Shown: piece by piece, positions 17,329 through 26,693 of the stretch | Numbering within the stretch: the first letter of the stretch is position 1 | Layout: every line of letters starts with the position of its first letter | Source of the DNA: CAZYFH01 sp965249175 | GTDB lineage: Bacteria > Acidobacteriota > Vicinamibacteria > Vicinamibacterales > UBA8438 | DNA: 64,000 bases | Assembly: GCA_965249175.1 (NCBI GenBank) | Contig: OZ252227.1 | Location: 5,828,001-5,892,000 of the forward strand | Reading direction: 5' to 3' | Made by a program: the position numbers and the translations under genes | Notes under the pieces: generated by a model | The model's input: only the letters and a program-made list of their open reading frames with translations | The model's database searches: none | Told to the model about the DNA's origin: nothing

Positions 17329-18596
17329 ACCTGACACAAATCGCGAAGATCGCGCGGCGCGAGTTTCTCACCCGCGTGCGAAATCGGGCCTTCGTCGCCA
17401 TGACGATCATGGTGCCGCTCGTTATGGGCGGCTACATGCTGATGGTGCCGCTGCTGACACGCTCGGCCACGACGGAGTTGCGCGTGGCGATCATCGACGC
17501 GGGGACCGGCATCGGCCCGTCCTTCGCCGAGCGGCTCGGGGAGGTCGACCGTCCCGAGATCACGGTGAGCGAGGTGGTGACGGTTGCTGTTGCCGACGCG
17601 GCGACCCGTGAACGGTTCAGCGACGAGGTCCGCGCCGAATCGATCGATGCGTACTTCGTCATGGAACGGGACGACGACGGGCTGCCGGAGACCCGCTACG
17701 TCGCGGTCGAGACCGGCAATCCCGAGCTGCTGCGCGACCTGCGGCTCGCGCTGCAAGCCGCGGCCATCGCCGAGCTGCTTGCCGGCACCGGTGTCGACGA
17801 CAGCGAGATTCAGCGGCGTCAGCGGCTGAGCCTCGGCGCGGTGAGGCTGTCCGATGACGGCGAGCAGGCAGGTGGCTTCGAAGCAGCCTTCTTTTCGACG
17901 TTCGCGCTGGCCATGCTGCTCTACATGGCGGTCATCATCAACGGCCAGGGGATGGCCACCGCCATCGTCGAGGAAAAATCGTCGCGTCTGATCGAGGTCA
18001 TTCTTGGCGCGGTCACGGCCGGCGAGTTCATGGCCGGGAAGATCATCGGTGTCCTGGGAGCGGGGTTGACCCAGCTCGGGATCTGGGTCGCGGTCGCGCT
18101 CGTCGTCGTGCTGCAGGCGATCCCGGGTATCGCGATGAGCTCGGCGGCGGCCGGCTTCGACCTTTCGACGGTGCTCAGCGTCGAGCTGCTGTTCTACTTC
18201 GCCGTCTTCTTTACCTTGGGGTATCTCCTCTACTCGGTGCTGTTCGCGGTGGTCGCCGTCACCTGCACGAGCACGGAGGAGCTCGGTCACTCGATGTTCG
18301 CCGCGATCCTCCCGCTCGTCGTCGCGCTCATGGCGTCACTGTCGGTCATTACCAACCCCGGCACCCTGCTGACACAGGTGCTCAGCTTCATCCCGTTCTT
18401 CACACCGATCGTGATGCTGGCGCGCATCAACATCCTGATGCCTCCCCTCTGGGAAGTGTGGCTCAGTGTCGCCCTGCTGCTGGCAGCGTCGCTCGCGTTC
18501 GCCTGGGCCGCTGGGAAGATCTTCCGCTACGCCCTGCTCATGACGGGCAAGCGACCAACGGTGCCCGAGCTGCTGCGCGTCGTCCGCGCCGGGTGA
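17325..18596 (+). CDS. ABC-2-type permease (NatB-like)
   Basis: A 423-residue membrane subunit paired with the preceding ATPase. It has one N-terminal membrane segment (FVAMTIMVPLVMGGYMLMV), a periplasmic loop of about 180 residues and then five or six membrane segments. The cytoplasmic ENxR-like motif reads VEEKSSRLIEVILGAVTAGEFM, the hallmark of NatB/ABC-2 permeases. The substrate is unknown; NatAB exports sodium in Bacillus, but related pairs move other compounds. The start is GTG at 17325 inside the ATPase stop. Confidence 0.9.
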   Translation: MNLTQIAKIARREFLTRVRNRAFVAMTIMVPLVMGGYMLMVPLLTRSATTELRVAIIDAGTGIGPSFAERLGEVDRPEITVSEVVTVAVADAATRERFSDEVRAESIDAYFVMERDDDGLPETRYVAVETGNPELLRDLRLALQAAAIAELLAGTGVDDSEIQRRQRLSLGAVRLSDDGEQAGGFEAAFFSTFALAMLLYMAVIINGQGMATAIVEEKSSRLIEVILGAVTAGEFMAGKIIGVLGAGLTQLGIWVAVALVVVLQAIPGIAMSSAAAGFDLSTVLSVELLFYFAVFFTLGYLLYSVLFAVVAVTCTSTEELGHSMFAAILPLVVALMASLSVITNPGTLLTQVLSFIPFFTPIVMLARINILMPPLWEVWLSVALLLAASLAFAWAAGKIFRYALLMTGKRPTVPELLRVVRAG

Positions 18597-18644
18597 GCCG
18601 GGCACTCGCCGCACCCCCGGCGGAACGATGTACGCTGCCGGAGC

Positions 18645-19442
18645 ATGCCCTCGAGTGACGACGCGCTTCGCCTCGGGAGTTTCGCCGCGGTGTTCGCGGC
18701 GATGGCCGTGTGGGAGCTCGCGTCGGCACAGCGGGTGTTGACCGTCCGTCGGGTGCGACGGTGGTCGACGAACGTGGCGATGCTGTGGCTCGGTCTGGCG
18801 TTGGTGCGCGTGGCCATGCCCGTGACGCTGGCCGAAAGCGCGCAGTGGGCTGGCCGCCGCGAGTGGGGCCTGCTGCACGCGATGGACCTGCCGTTCGTCG
18901 TGGCCGTCCCGCTGGCCGTGATCAGTCTCGACCTGGCGGTCTACGCGCAGCACGTCATCTTTCATCGCGTGCCGATCCTGTGGCGCGTGCATCGGGTGCA
19001 TCACGCCGACCCGGACGTCGATGTGACGACCGGCGTGCGGTTTCATCCGCTCGAGTTCCTGCTGTCCGCCATCAAGATCGCCGCGGTGCTGGCGCTCGGC
19101 GCCCCCGCGCTGGCCGTGGTCATCTTCGAGGTGATCCTCAACGCGACGTCGATGGTCACGCATGGCAACGTCTCGTTTCCGCGGTCGCTCGACCTCATCC
19201 TGCGTCGGCTGTTCGTCACGCCGGACATGCACCGCCTGCACCACTCGGTCGATCCGGTGGACCACAGCTCGAACTTCGGGTTCAGCTTCTCCGTCTGGGA
19301 CCGGATCTTCAACACCTACCGGCGCGACCCCGTCGCGGGGGCGGAGACGATGACGCTCGGGCTGGGGTACGACGCGGGGGACGCAAGCGCCGTCGGCCGG
19401 ACGCTGCAGATTCCCTGGAGGATGAGGCAGCGGAAGAGGTGA
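18645..19442 (+). CDS. Sterol desaturase / fatty acid hydroxylase family membrane protein
   Basis: A 265-residue integral membrane di-iron enzyme. It has the histidine motifs HVIFH, HRVHH and HRLHH, with an added TGVRFHPLEF segment, and four or more membrane helices. Family members oxidise C-H bonds of lipids; here the substrate is unknown. Five bases after its stop a serine hydrolase begins, so the two likely form an operon. The ATG at 18645 starts MPSSDDALRLG. Confidence 0.88.
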   Translation: MPSSDDALRLGSFAAVFAAMAVWELASAQRVLTVRRVRRWSTNVAMLWLGLALVRVAMPVTLAESAQWAGRREWGLLHAMDLPFVVAVPLAVISLDLAVYAQHVIFHRVPILWRVHRVHHADPDVDVTTGVRFHPLEFLLSAIKIAAVLALGAPALAVVIFEVILNATSMVTHGNVSFPRSLDLILRRLFVTPDMHRLHHSVDPVDHSSNFGFSFSVWDRIFNTYRRDPVAGAETMTLGLGYDAGDASAVGRTLQIPWRMRQRKR

Positions 19443-19447
19443 CGCAC

Positions 19448-20704
19448 ATGACACCGCGAGCTCTCGCGCTCGGCCTCATGCTCCTCGGCTGCGGGCCGGC
19501 GACGGTGATCGCGCAGGGACTCCCGACGGCCACGCCCGAATCGGTCGGGCTCTCGAGCGATCGGTTGGCGCGCGCGACAGCGGCGCTCCAGGCGCACGTC
19601 GACGCCGGCGACATCCCGGGCGTCGTGGCCGCCGTCGTCCGGGACGGCAGGCTCGTCTATCTCGAAGCGGTCGGCCAACGCGACCTCGGGACGCACAGCC
19701 CGATGCGCGTCGATGCGCTGTTCAGGCTCTATTCGATGACCAGACCGATCACGAGCCTGGCGGCGATGATCCTCTGGGAAGAGGACCGGTTCGAGCTCGA
19801 CGACCCGGTCGCGACATACCTGCCCCAGTTCGCGGGCCAGCGCGTGTTCGCGGACGCCGGCGAGGCGGACCCGGCGCGGACGCGGTCGCGGCAGCGGGAG
19901 ATGACCGTCGAGCACCTGCTGCTCCACACGTCCGGGCTCGGCAGCCGGAGCTCGGCGACCTACCGCGCAGAGGGCGTCCGCCTGCGGTCGACCACCTTGC
20001 CCGAGATGGTCGACAACGCGGCGCGCGTGCCGCTCTTCGAGGACCCCGGCACCCGGTGGCGATACGGGATCTCGACAACCATCCTCGGCCGGCTTGTCGA
20101 AATCTGGTCGGGCATGCCCCTCGACGACTTCATGCGGGAGCGCATCTTCGAGCCGCTCGGTATGAAAGATACGGTGTTCTGGGTCGACCCTTCTCGCGCC
20201 GGTCGTCTCGCCCCGGTCTACCGGCCCTCGCCGGACGGCGATCTCCGACCGCATGCGATCGAGCGGGTGCCGTTCACGGATCGACCGACGCTGATCGAAG
20301 GTGGCGTCGGCCTCGTGTCGTCGGTCGCGGACTACCTCCTTTTCTCACAGATGTTCCTCAACGAGGGCGAGCTCGAGGGCCGGCGGGTGCTGCGACCCGA
20401 GACAGTCGCGCTCATGACGAGGAATCGCATCCCGGTTGCGCTGCTGCCCATCGGGTTCGGCCGCCCCACGCCCGGCCGAGGGTGGACGCTGGGTTTCTCG
20501 GTCGTCATGGACCCCGGCGCGTTTCCCTATCCCGTGAGCGAAGGGACGTTCTGGTGGGATGGCTCGGCGGGTACGCGCTTCTTCATCGATCCGGCCCAGG
20601 ACATGGTGACCGTCATCATGGCGCAGGTCTCGCCGGCCGGCGGCCACGGCTTCCGCGAGGCCTTCACGACGCTGGTCGACGAGGCGATCGTCGAGCGCCG
20701 CTGA
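19448..20704 (+). CDS. Secreted serine hydrolase (class C beta-lactamase fold)
   Basis: A 418-residue protein with a signal peptide (LALGLMLLGCGPATVIAQ). The fold is the penicillin-binding/class C beta-lactamase family of esterases and peptidases. The usual SxxK motif reads SMTR (in RLYSMTRPITSLAAM), so the catalytic lysine position is an arginine. The second motif is YGIS (RWRYGISTTILGRLVE) and a WWDGSAGT segment stands for the third. It could be an active esterase with an altered base or a weak enzyme. It lies 5 bases after the sterol-desaturase gene with an AGGTGA ribosome site. Confidence 0.88.
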   Translation: MTPRALALGLMLLGCGPATVIAQGLPTATPESVGLSSDRLARATAALQAHVDAGDIPGVVAAVVRDGRLVYLEAVGQRDLGTHSPMRVDALFRLYSMTRPITSLAAMILWEEDRFELDDPVATYLPQFAGQRVFADAGEADPARTRSRQREMTVEHLLLHTSGLGSRSSATYRAEGVRLRSTTLPEMVDNAARVPLFEDPGTRWRYGISTTILGRLVEIWSGMPLDDFMRERIFEPLGMKDTVFWVDPSRAGRLAPVYRPSPDGDLRPHAIERVPFTDRPTLIEGGVGLVSSVADYLLFSQMFLNEGELEGRRVLRPETVALMTRNRIPVALLPIGFGRPTPGRGWTLGFSVVMDPGAFPYPVSEGTFWWDGSAGTRFFIDPAQDMVTVIMAQVSPAGGHGFREAFTTLVDEAIVERR

Positions 20705-20816
20705 TCCGGGAGCGCATCTGTGCCGCGCGGGGGGCCGGAAAGACCCCGTAGCCAGACCGCCGGAACGCCGGTAGACTACACCTGACTCCGGTCCGGTTTT
20801 GCACGCTGGGAGGGAA

Positions 20817-22901
20817 ATGATGAGATCACACCAGGGACGCGTTTGGCGGAACAGCCTGGGGCTGAGCCTTGTGCTCGCGCTAGGCGTCGTCCTGGCCATG
20901 CCCGCGCCCGCCGCCGCCCAGACCGAGCGCGGCAATCCGCACGGCGAGTGGCGGTACCAAAGTGCGGACGCCTGGGGCACCCGCTTTTCGCCGCTCACCC
21001 AGATCGACGGGGACAACTTTGAGGATCTGGAGCTGCAGTGGGTCTGGAGGGGCGACAATTTCAGCCCGCACCCGCTCTACTTGTCGCGGTCGACACCGAG
21101 CTACATCGACGGTCTCCTCTATACGGTCGCTGGGTACCGCCGCACGGTCGCGGCGATCGACCCCGCGACGGGCGAGACGCTCTGGACGTATCGCGAGCCC
21201 AACACGCGACGGTGGGAAGAGTCGATGCGAGCCAGCTACGGCAAGGGCGTCGGCTACTGGGAGATCGATGGGCGCGGCATCATCTATGTGATCACGCCGG
21301 CGTTCTTCCTGCACGCGCTGGATGCGAAAACCGGCGAGCACCTGGAGGGCTTCGGCTCACCCGTGCCAATCCCAGGTTTCCCGCGCACGGGGGTCGTCGA
21401 CCTGCTCGCGGATCTCGGCCATGACTACGACCCCTACGAGGGGATCCCGATGGAGACGGGCTACATCACCAGCTCGTCGCCCCCCATCGTCGTGAACGGC
21501 ACGGTCGTGGTCGGCAACTCGCACGAGCAGGGCTACAACCAGTCGCGGATCGAGAACGTGCCGGGCGACATCCTCGCGTACGACGCCCGCACGGGCGAGC
21601 ACAAGTGGAAGTTCAACATCATCCCGCAATCGGAGAGCGAGTTCGGCTTCGATACCTGGGAAAACGAGGCCTGGCAATGGACCGGGGATGTCTCCTCGTG
21701 GGCGCCGCTGTCGGCCGACCTCGAGCGCGGGCTCGTCTACATCCCGACCAACGCGCCGACCATCGACTACTACGGGGGGTTCCGGCCGGGGAACAACCTC
21801 TTCGGCACCAGCACGATCGCCCTCAACGCCGAGACGGGGCAGCGAGCCTGGCATTTCCAGACTGTGCATCACCCGATCTGGAACTACGACCTGCCCAACG
21901 CCCCGATCGTGGTCGACGTCACGGTCGACGGCCAGGATGTGCCGATGGTCATCCAGACAACGAAGCAGGGAATGACGTTCGCGTTCAACCGGGAGACGGG
22001 CGAACCCGTCTGGCCGATCGAGGAACGCGCAGTGCCGGCGTCAATCGTGCCCGGCGAGCAGCTCGCGCGCACGCAGCCGTTCCCCACGAGGCCGGAGCCG
22101 CTCAACCCGCTCGGGCTCTCCGAGGACCAGCTGGTCGACTTCACGCCGGAGCTCAGGCAGGAAGCGCTCGAGATCGTCAGCCAGTACCGGATCGGCGGCC
22201 CGTACATGCCGCCGCTTCCCAACAACCACACCGAGGACGTGAAGGGCTGGATCAGCTGTGGAGCCGGCGGCCTCAACATCACGCATCCGGCGGTACTCGA
22301 CCCCGAGACCGGCTACCTCTATCAAGCGAACGGACCCGGGTGTTCGGGTCGTACCGTGCAGCCGGGCGCCGACACCGACGCCGGGGTGCACGGGTGCACG
22401 TCCGACTCGGGCGACTGCACGACGACCGGCACGACCGTGTCGGACTGGGTGCAGGGCGGCGGCGTCGGCTTTGGCGGGCCGCAGGGGCTGCCGATCTACA
22501 AGCCGCCCTACAGCAAGATCACGGCGATCGACATGAATACCGGTGAGCACGTGTTCGCCGTCCCGGTCGGCGAGGCATCGGATCGGATCAAGAATCATCC
22601 AACGCTTCAGGGTGTCGACCTGTCGGGCGTCAGCGGGAACGGCAAGGCCGTCATGATGGCGACCCGCAGCCTCCTCTTCGCCACCGAGGGCTCGAACGGT
22701 CCGCCGGTGCTGAACGCGCACGACAAGCGAACGGGAGCGAAGCTCGGCACCATCGAGCTGCCGGCGCCCGGTCAATACGGCATGATGACCTACGAGCACG
22801 ACGGCCGGCAGTTCATCGTGGTGCAGATCGGTCGGGGCGGGTCCTTCCCGGGCTCACTCGCTGCGTTCTCGCTGCCGGCCAGCGACGAGGCGCACGACTA
22901 G
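20817..22901 (+). CDS. PQQ-dependent (quinoprotein) dehydrogenase
   Basis: A 694-residue periplasmic oxidoreductase with a signal peptide ending PAPAAAQ near residue 35. It is an eight-bladed propeller with EWRYQSADAWGTRFSPLTQI at its start, IDPATGETLWTY, YDARTGEHKWKF, HHPIWNYDLPNAPI and a cysteine-rich insertion (CTSDSGDCTTT). It resembles glucose/membrane-bound quinoprotein dehydrogenases but has no N-terminal membrane helices and no haem domain; the substrate, probably a sugar or alcohol, is unknown. The start ATG 20817 follows a GGGAGGG ribosome site. A terminator-like hairpin follows the stop. Confidence 0.9.
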   Translation: MMRSHQGRVWRNSLGLSLVLALGVVLAMPAPAAAQTERGNPHGEWRYQSADAWGTRFSPLTQIDGDNFEDLELQWVWRGDNFSPHPLYLSRSTPSYIDGLLYTVAGYRRTVAAIDPATGETLWTYREPNTRRWEESMRASYGKGVGYWEIDGRGIIYVITPAFFLHALDAKTGEHLEGFGSPVPIPGFPRTGVVDLLADLGHDYDPYEGIPMETGYITSSSPPIVVNGTVVVGNSHEQGYNQSRIENVPGDILAYDARTGEHKWKFNIIPQSESEFGFDTWENEAWQWTGDVSSWAPLSADLERGLVYIPTNAPTIDYYGGFRPGNNLFGTSTIALNAETGQRAWHFQTVHHPIWNYDLPNAPIVVDVTVDGQDVPMVIQTTKQGMTFAFNRETGEPVWPIEERAVPASIVPGEQLARTQPFPTRPEPLNPLGLSEDQLVDFTPELRQEALEIVSQYRIGGPYMPPLPNNHTEDVKGWISCGAGGLNITHPAVLDPETGYLYQANGPGCSGRTVQPGADTDAGVHGCTSDSGDCTTTGTTVSDWVQGGGVGFGGPQGLPIYKPPYSKITAIDMNTGEHVFAVPVGEASDRIKNHPTLQGVDLSGVSGNGKAVMMATRSLLFATEGSNGPPVLNAHDKRTGAKLGTIELPAPGQYGMMTYEHDGRQFIVVQIGRGGSFPGSLAAFSLPASDEAHD

Positions 22902-22920
22902 CGTGCTGCGCTGATTCTCC

Positions 22921-22954
22921 GAGGATCCGGGGGGGGGTGTCCGTCCGGATCCTC
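22921..22954 (+). terminator. Stem-loop downstream of the quinoprotein dehydrogenase
   Basis: A perfect 10-bp stem (GAGGATCCGG / CCGGATCCTC) with a 14-base loop lies 20 bases after the stop codon and is followed by a T/C-rich tract. This fits a rho-independent terminator with a weak U-tract. Confidence 0.65.
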
Positions 22955-23061
22955 GTCTCTCTCTGTCTCACGATCGCCTAGCATGTCGCCGTGACTACAC
23001 GTAAGAACGTCGTCGCCCCGTCGGCCAGCGGGCCCCAGCCGACGCTCACAAGGCACCGAGT

Positions 23062-23775
23062 GAAGACGAGGCGCGCGCCACCCAGCTCATCGCCCGGGCC
23101 GACCGCCTCGCTGCAGTGGGGACGATCGCGGCTGGGGTGGCGCACGAGCTGAACAACCCGCTGGCGTCGATGCGGCTAGAGGCCGAGCGCGGGGTGGAGC
23201 TCGCGAGCGGTGAGGCCCTCGCCTGCTTCCAGAACATCCTGCGCGACACCGATCGGTGCGCCCGCATCAACCGCAACTTGCTCCGGTTCGCTCGCGGCGA
23301 GGCCCTCGAACCGGAGCCGTCCGATCTGAACGAGATCGTGAGGGACGCAGTCGATCTCACCTATCAGTATGCGTTGCACAACGAAGCAGAGATCCGCCTC
23401 GGCTTGGCCGATGTGCTCCCGACGGTGTCGGTGAGCCGGATCGGGATCCAGCAAGTCGTGATCATCCTGCTGAGGAATGCGGTCGAGGCACAGAGCGATC
23501 GGATCGCTATCGAAACACACGCTGTCAATGGGGCCGTTGAGATCGTGGTGTCCGACACCGGGTGCGGCATGACCGGCGCCGAGCTGCGGACCGCATTCGA
23601 CCCGGTCCAGTCGACGGGCGCCCACGCCGGCGAGTTGGGGCTAGGGCTAAGCCTCGCCCGCACAATCGTCGCCTCGCACGGCGGCTCGGTCGACGTGCGC
23701 AGCGAACCGGGTCAGGGAACGACGGTGACCGCACGCGTGCCGGTGACTACCGCGCATGACAAGCATGAGGACTGA
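23062..23775 (+). CDS. Sensor histidine kinase catalytic core, 5' end unclear
   Basis: About 235 codons encode a HisKA domain (VAHELNNPLASMR with the phospho-His) and an ATPase domain (N box LLRNAVEAQ, G1 DTGCGM, G2 GELGLGLSLARTIV). Coding-like sequence (ATQLIARADRLAAVGTIAAG) extends upstream of the only in-frame start, the GTG at 23116, back to about 23062 without an ATG or GTG. A GTG at 22991 opens a different frame that would join by a frameshift near 23055. The gene therefore seems 5'-truncated or frameshifted. No sensor domain is visible; the partner regulator is not adjacent. Confidence 0.75.
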   Translation, partial: EDEARATQLIARADRLAAVGTIAAGVAHELNNPLASMRLEAERGVELASGEALACFQNILRDTDRCARINRNLLRFARGEALEPEPSDLNEIVRDAVDLTYQYALHNEAEIRLGLADVLPTVSVSRIGIQQVVIILLRNAVEAQSDRIAIETHAVNGAVEIVVSDTGCGMTGAELRTAFDPVQSTGAHAGELGLGLSLARTIVASHGGSVDVRSEPGQGTTVTARVPVTTAHDKHED

Positions 23776-23846
23776 GCCGTCATGCTCGTCGCCTTGCGGG
23801 TTTTGACCCCGACTGCGAATCTGCGGTAGCGTGCTCGGTAGGCTCT

Positions 23847-24083
23847 ATGGCCCGCCTACGAAAGTCCGTCGCCTGGCTCTGCATCGGCCTCGTGGTGCTC
23901 GCGGCGGTGACGTCGGCCACCTCGGGCCAGCTCGCCGCGGTCCTCGCGCCGCTGTGGCTGCTGTTCGCTGCACTGGCCGCGGGCTGGCGACCTCGCGCGG
24001 TCGTCCGCCGTGACGCACGGCTCGCATCGTTGCTCGCGCTCGTTCCCTCCCGCGCCCCTCCCGCACGATTCGCACTCGTGTAA
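23847..24083 (+). CDS. Small membrane protein, hypothetical
   Basis: A 78-residue product with two hydrophobic stretches (VAWLCIGLVVLAAVTS and LAAVLAPLWLLFAALAAG), likely two membrane helices, and a basic C-terminus. Not recognised. It lies 84 bases upstream of the SecA-like gene on the same strand and might belong to its transcription unit. It could be a chance frame. Confidence 0.45.
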   Translation: MARLRKSVAWLCIGLVVLAAVTSATSGQLAAVLAPLWLLFAALAAGWRPRAVVRRDARLASLLALVPSRAPPARFALV

Positions 24084-24167
24084 ACCGCCGTCGCGGTGAC
24101 GGCCGGCGTGCCGTGTCCAAAGCCCGGCCGCCGTCGCTTCGCGTGCCGGAATCAGCGGGAGGATCTC

Positions 24168-26627
24168 ATGGCCGCATCGCCCGACGTCGACCGTCGCGTG
24201 CGCAACCGCATCGGATGGCAACATCGTCTCGCCCGCCTCCGTGGCGCCCCCATCCAGTTCGACCTCGTCGCCTTCGACGAGACGGTGGCCGACATCGGCC
24301 GGTTGGAGGAGGGCGTCGCCCACCTGTCCGATGACGGGCTCGCGAGCCACGCGCGGGCGCTACGCACCCAGGCCTCTGACGGCACCCCCCTCGAGGACCT
24401 CCGCGCTCCGTTCTTCGCGCTGGTGCGAGAGGTGGCCCGGCGTACGCTGGGTCTGCGGCCCTTCGACGTGCAAGTCGTCGCAGCGCTGGCGCTCTCGGAG
24501 GGACGTGTCGTCGAGATGCGCACCGGCGAGGGGAAAACTCTCGCGGCGGTGATGCCGGCGGCGCTTCACGCCTTGACGGGCCAGGGAGTTCACGTCCTGA
24601 CCTTCAACGACTACTTGGCGAGACGCGACGCCGAGTGGATGCAGCCGATCTACGGGATGCTCGGCGTGTCGGTCGGCTATGTCCAGCAGGGCATGACGGT
24701 GGAGGCGCGGCGTTGCGCGTACCGCGCTGACGTCACCTACGTGACCGCCAAGGAGGCGGGCTTCGATCACCTGCGCGACCTGCGGGCAACCGATCCCCGG
24801 GACGTCGTGCACCGGCCGTTCCACATGGCGGTAGTCGACGAAGCCGACTCGCTGTTGGTCGACGAGGCGCGCGTGCCGCTGGTCATTGCCGGACACGTCG
24901 ACCGTCGTGGAACGACGGCGCGTCGTGTCGCGCCGCATGTCGCCGCGCTGACGGCCGGTGTCGATTTCGACACGGACGAGTACGGACGAAGCGTCGAGTT
25001 GACCGAGACGGGCATCACGCGTCTCGAGCGCGAGCTGGGCGCTGGCAGTCTGCACGACGCCGAGCACCTCTCGCTCCTCACCGAGCTCAACTGTGCCCTT
25101 CACGCCCGCGTGCTGCTGCGTCGCGACGTCGACTATCTCGTGCGCGACGGGCGGATCGGCATGATCGACGAGTTCACCGGCCGTGTCGTCGACGACCGGC
25201 ACTGGCCGGACGGGTTGCAGGCCGCGCTGGAGGCCAAAGAGGACATCGAGCCGCGTCCCGATGGACGTATTCTCGGCTCGCTCCCGCTGCAGCATTTCCT
25301 CCGTGGATACCCGATGCTGTGCGGCATGACCGGGACGGCCCAGACGGCGGCCGTGGAGCTCTACGAGCTCTACGAGCTCGACGTGGTGGTCGTGCCGACG
25401 CACCACCCCATGATTCGGATCGACCACACAGACGCGCTCTTCACGCACCGGGAGGCCAAGGATCAGGCTGTCGTCGACGAAATCCGGGGCACGCATGCGC
25501 TCGGGCGGCCGGTGCTCGTCGGGACGCTCACGGTCGAAGAGTCGGAGCGCCTGGCCGCCCGGTTACGGGCGACCGGCGTTCCCTGCCAGGTGCTGAACGC
25601 GAAGAACGACGCGGCGGAAGCGCGCATCGTGGCAGGGGCGGGCGCGAGGGGTGCGGTCACGATCTCCACCAACATGGCGGGTCGCGGGACCGATATCCGG
25701 CTGGGTGGCGTGAGCGACGCCGAGCACGACGCCGTCGTCGCGCTCGGCGGCCTCTACGTCATCGGCACGAATCGCCACGAGAGTCGCCGTGTCGATCTGC
25801 AGTTGCGCGGCCGCGCCGGCCGACAGGGCGACCCGGGGGAGTCGCGGTTCTTCGTGAGCCTCGAAGACGACCTGCTCGTGCGCTACGGCATCGACACCCT
25901 CGTGCCCGCGCGCTTCGTGCCGGCGCGGCAACCGGAGTCGTTCGATCACCCGATTGTCCGCCGCGAGATCGCGCGGGCCCAGCGCATCATCGAGGGGCAG
26001 AACTTCGAGATCCGCCGTACCCTCGAACGCTTTTCCTCGATCGTGGAGCAGCAGCGTCGACGCGTGCTGGACCACCGGCAGGATCTCCTGCACGGACGCC
26101 GGTCGCCGGAGATCTGGGGCCGCGAGCCCGACCGCCGCGCGGCGCTGGTCGACGCCGTCGGCGAGGCGGCGGTGCGTCGGGCCGAGCTGGAGGTGACGCT
26201 GTTTCACACAGACCGCGCCTGGTCCGACCACCTCGGTCGCTGCGCGGATCTGCGGGAGGGCATTCACCTCGTGCGGCTGGGGAATCAGGACCCGCTGACG
26301 CGCTTCAGCGCCGAGGCGGTCGACGCCTTCGATGAGTTGGAGGCCGGGATCGACCTGGCGGTCTTGAACGCACTGGACGCTGTACGCGTGCACGGCACGA
26401 CCCTCGACCTCGAGCGCGTCGGTATCAAGGGCCCCGCCGCAACGTGGACGTATCTGGTGAACGACGACCCGTTCCGCGACCAGATCGGTCAGATGCTCAC
26501 GGGGCCAGGGAGGAACAGCATCGCGATCCTTTCCGCCGCAATTCTCTGGCCGCTCTTGATTGCCTGGGCGCTTGCGGACCGATACCTGCGCAAGCGCCCG
26601 CTCCGGCGCTCCGATCCGTTCCGCTAG
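24168..26627 (+). CDS. SecA-like translocase ATPase with a C-terminal membrane helix
   Basis: An 819-residue SecA homologue, the motor that drives proteins through SecYEG, but divergent. Visible are VVEMRTGEGKTLAA (Walker A, near residue 122), DYLARRDAEWM, VDEADSLLVDEAR (Walker B), CGMTGTA and STNMAGRGTDIRLGG. The pre-protein crosslinking domain appears reduced and there is no C-terminal zinc SEC-C motif. Instead the C-terminus has a membrane helix (AILSAAILWPLLIAWALA, near residues 785-805) followed by basic residues. It is probably a second, accessory SecA. The ATG at 24168 has a GGGAGG ribosome site. Confidence 0.88.
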   Translation: MAASPDVDRRVRNRIGWQHRLARLRGAPIQFDLVAFDETVADIGRLEEGVAHLSDDGLASHARALRTQASDGTPLEDLRAPFFALVREVARRTLGLRPFDVQVVAALALSEGRVVEMRTGEGKTLAAVMPAALHALTGQGVHVLTFNDYLARRDAEWMQPIYGMLGVSVGYVQQGMTVEARRCAYRADVTYVTAKEAGFDHLRDLRATDPRDVVHRPFHMAVVDEADSLLVDEARVPLVIAGHVDRRGTTARRVAPHVAALTAGVDFDTDEYGRSVELTETGITRLERELGAGSLHDAEHLSLLTELNCALHARVLLRRDVDYLVRDGRIGMIDEFTGRVVDDRHWPDGLQAALEAKEDIEPRPDGRILGSLPLQHFLRGYPMLCGMTGTAQTAAVELYELYELDVVVVPTHHPMIRIDHTDALFTHREAKDQAVVDEIRGTHALGRPVLVGTLTVEESERLAARLRATGVPCQVLNAKNDAAEARIVAGAGARGAVTISTNMAGRGTDIRLGGVSDAEHDAVVALGGLYVIGTNRHESRRVDLQLRGRAGRQGDPGESRFFVSLEDDLLVRYGIDTLVPARFVPARQPESFDHPIVRREIARAQRIIEGQNFEIRRTLERFSSIVEQQRRRVLDHRQDLLHGRRSPEIWGREPDRRAALVDAVGEAAVRRAELEVTLFHTDRAWSDHLGRCADLREGIHLVRLGNQDPLTRFSAEAVDAFDELEAGIDLAVLNALDAVRVHGTTLDLERVGIKGPAATWTYLVNDDPFRDQIGQMLTGPGRNSIAILSAAILWPLLIAWALADRYLRKRPLRRSDPFR

Positions 26628-26693
26628 CGATCTCGCCCACGCGGCCGTGGTCCGCGCCCACGCACCGGCGTGACCCGCCCGGTCGTCGCCGTT

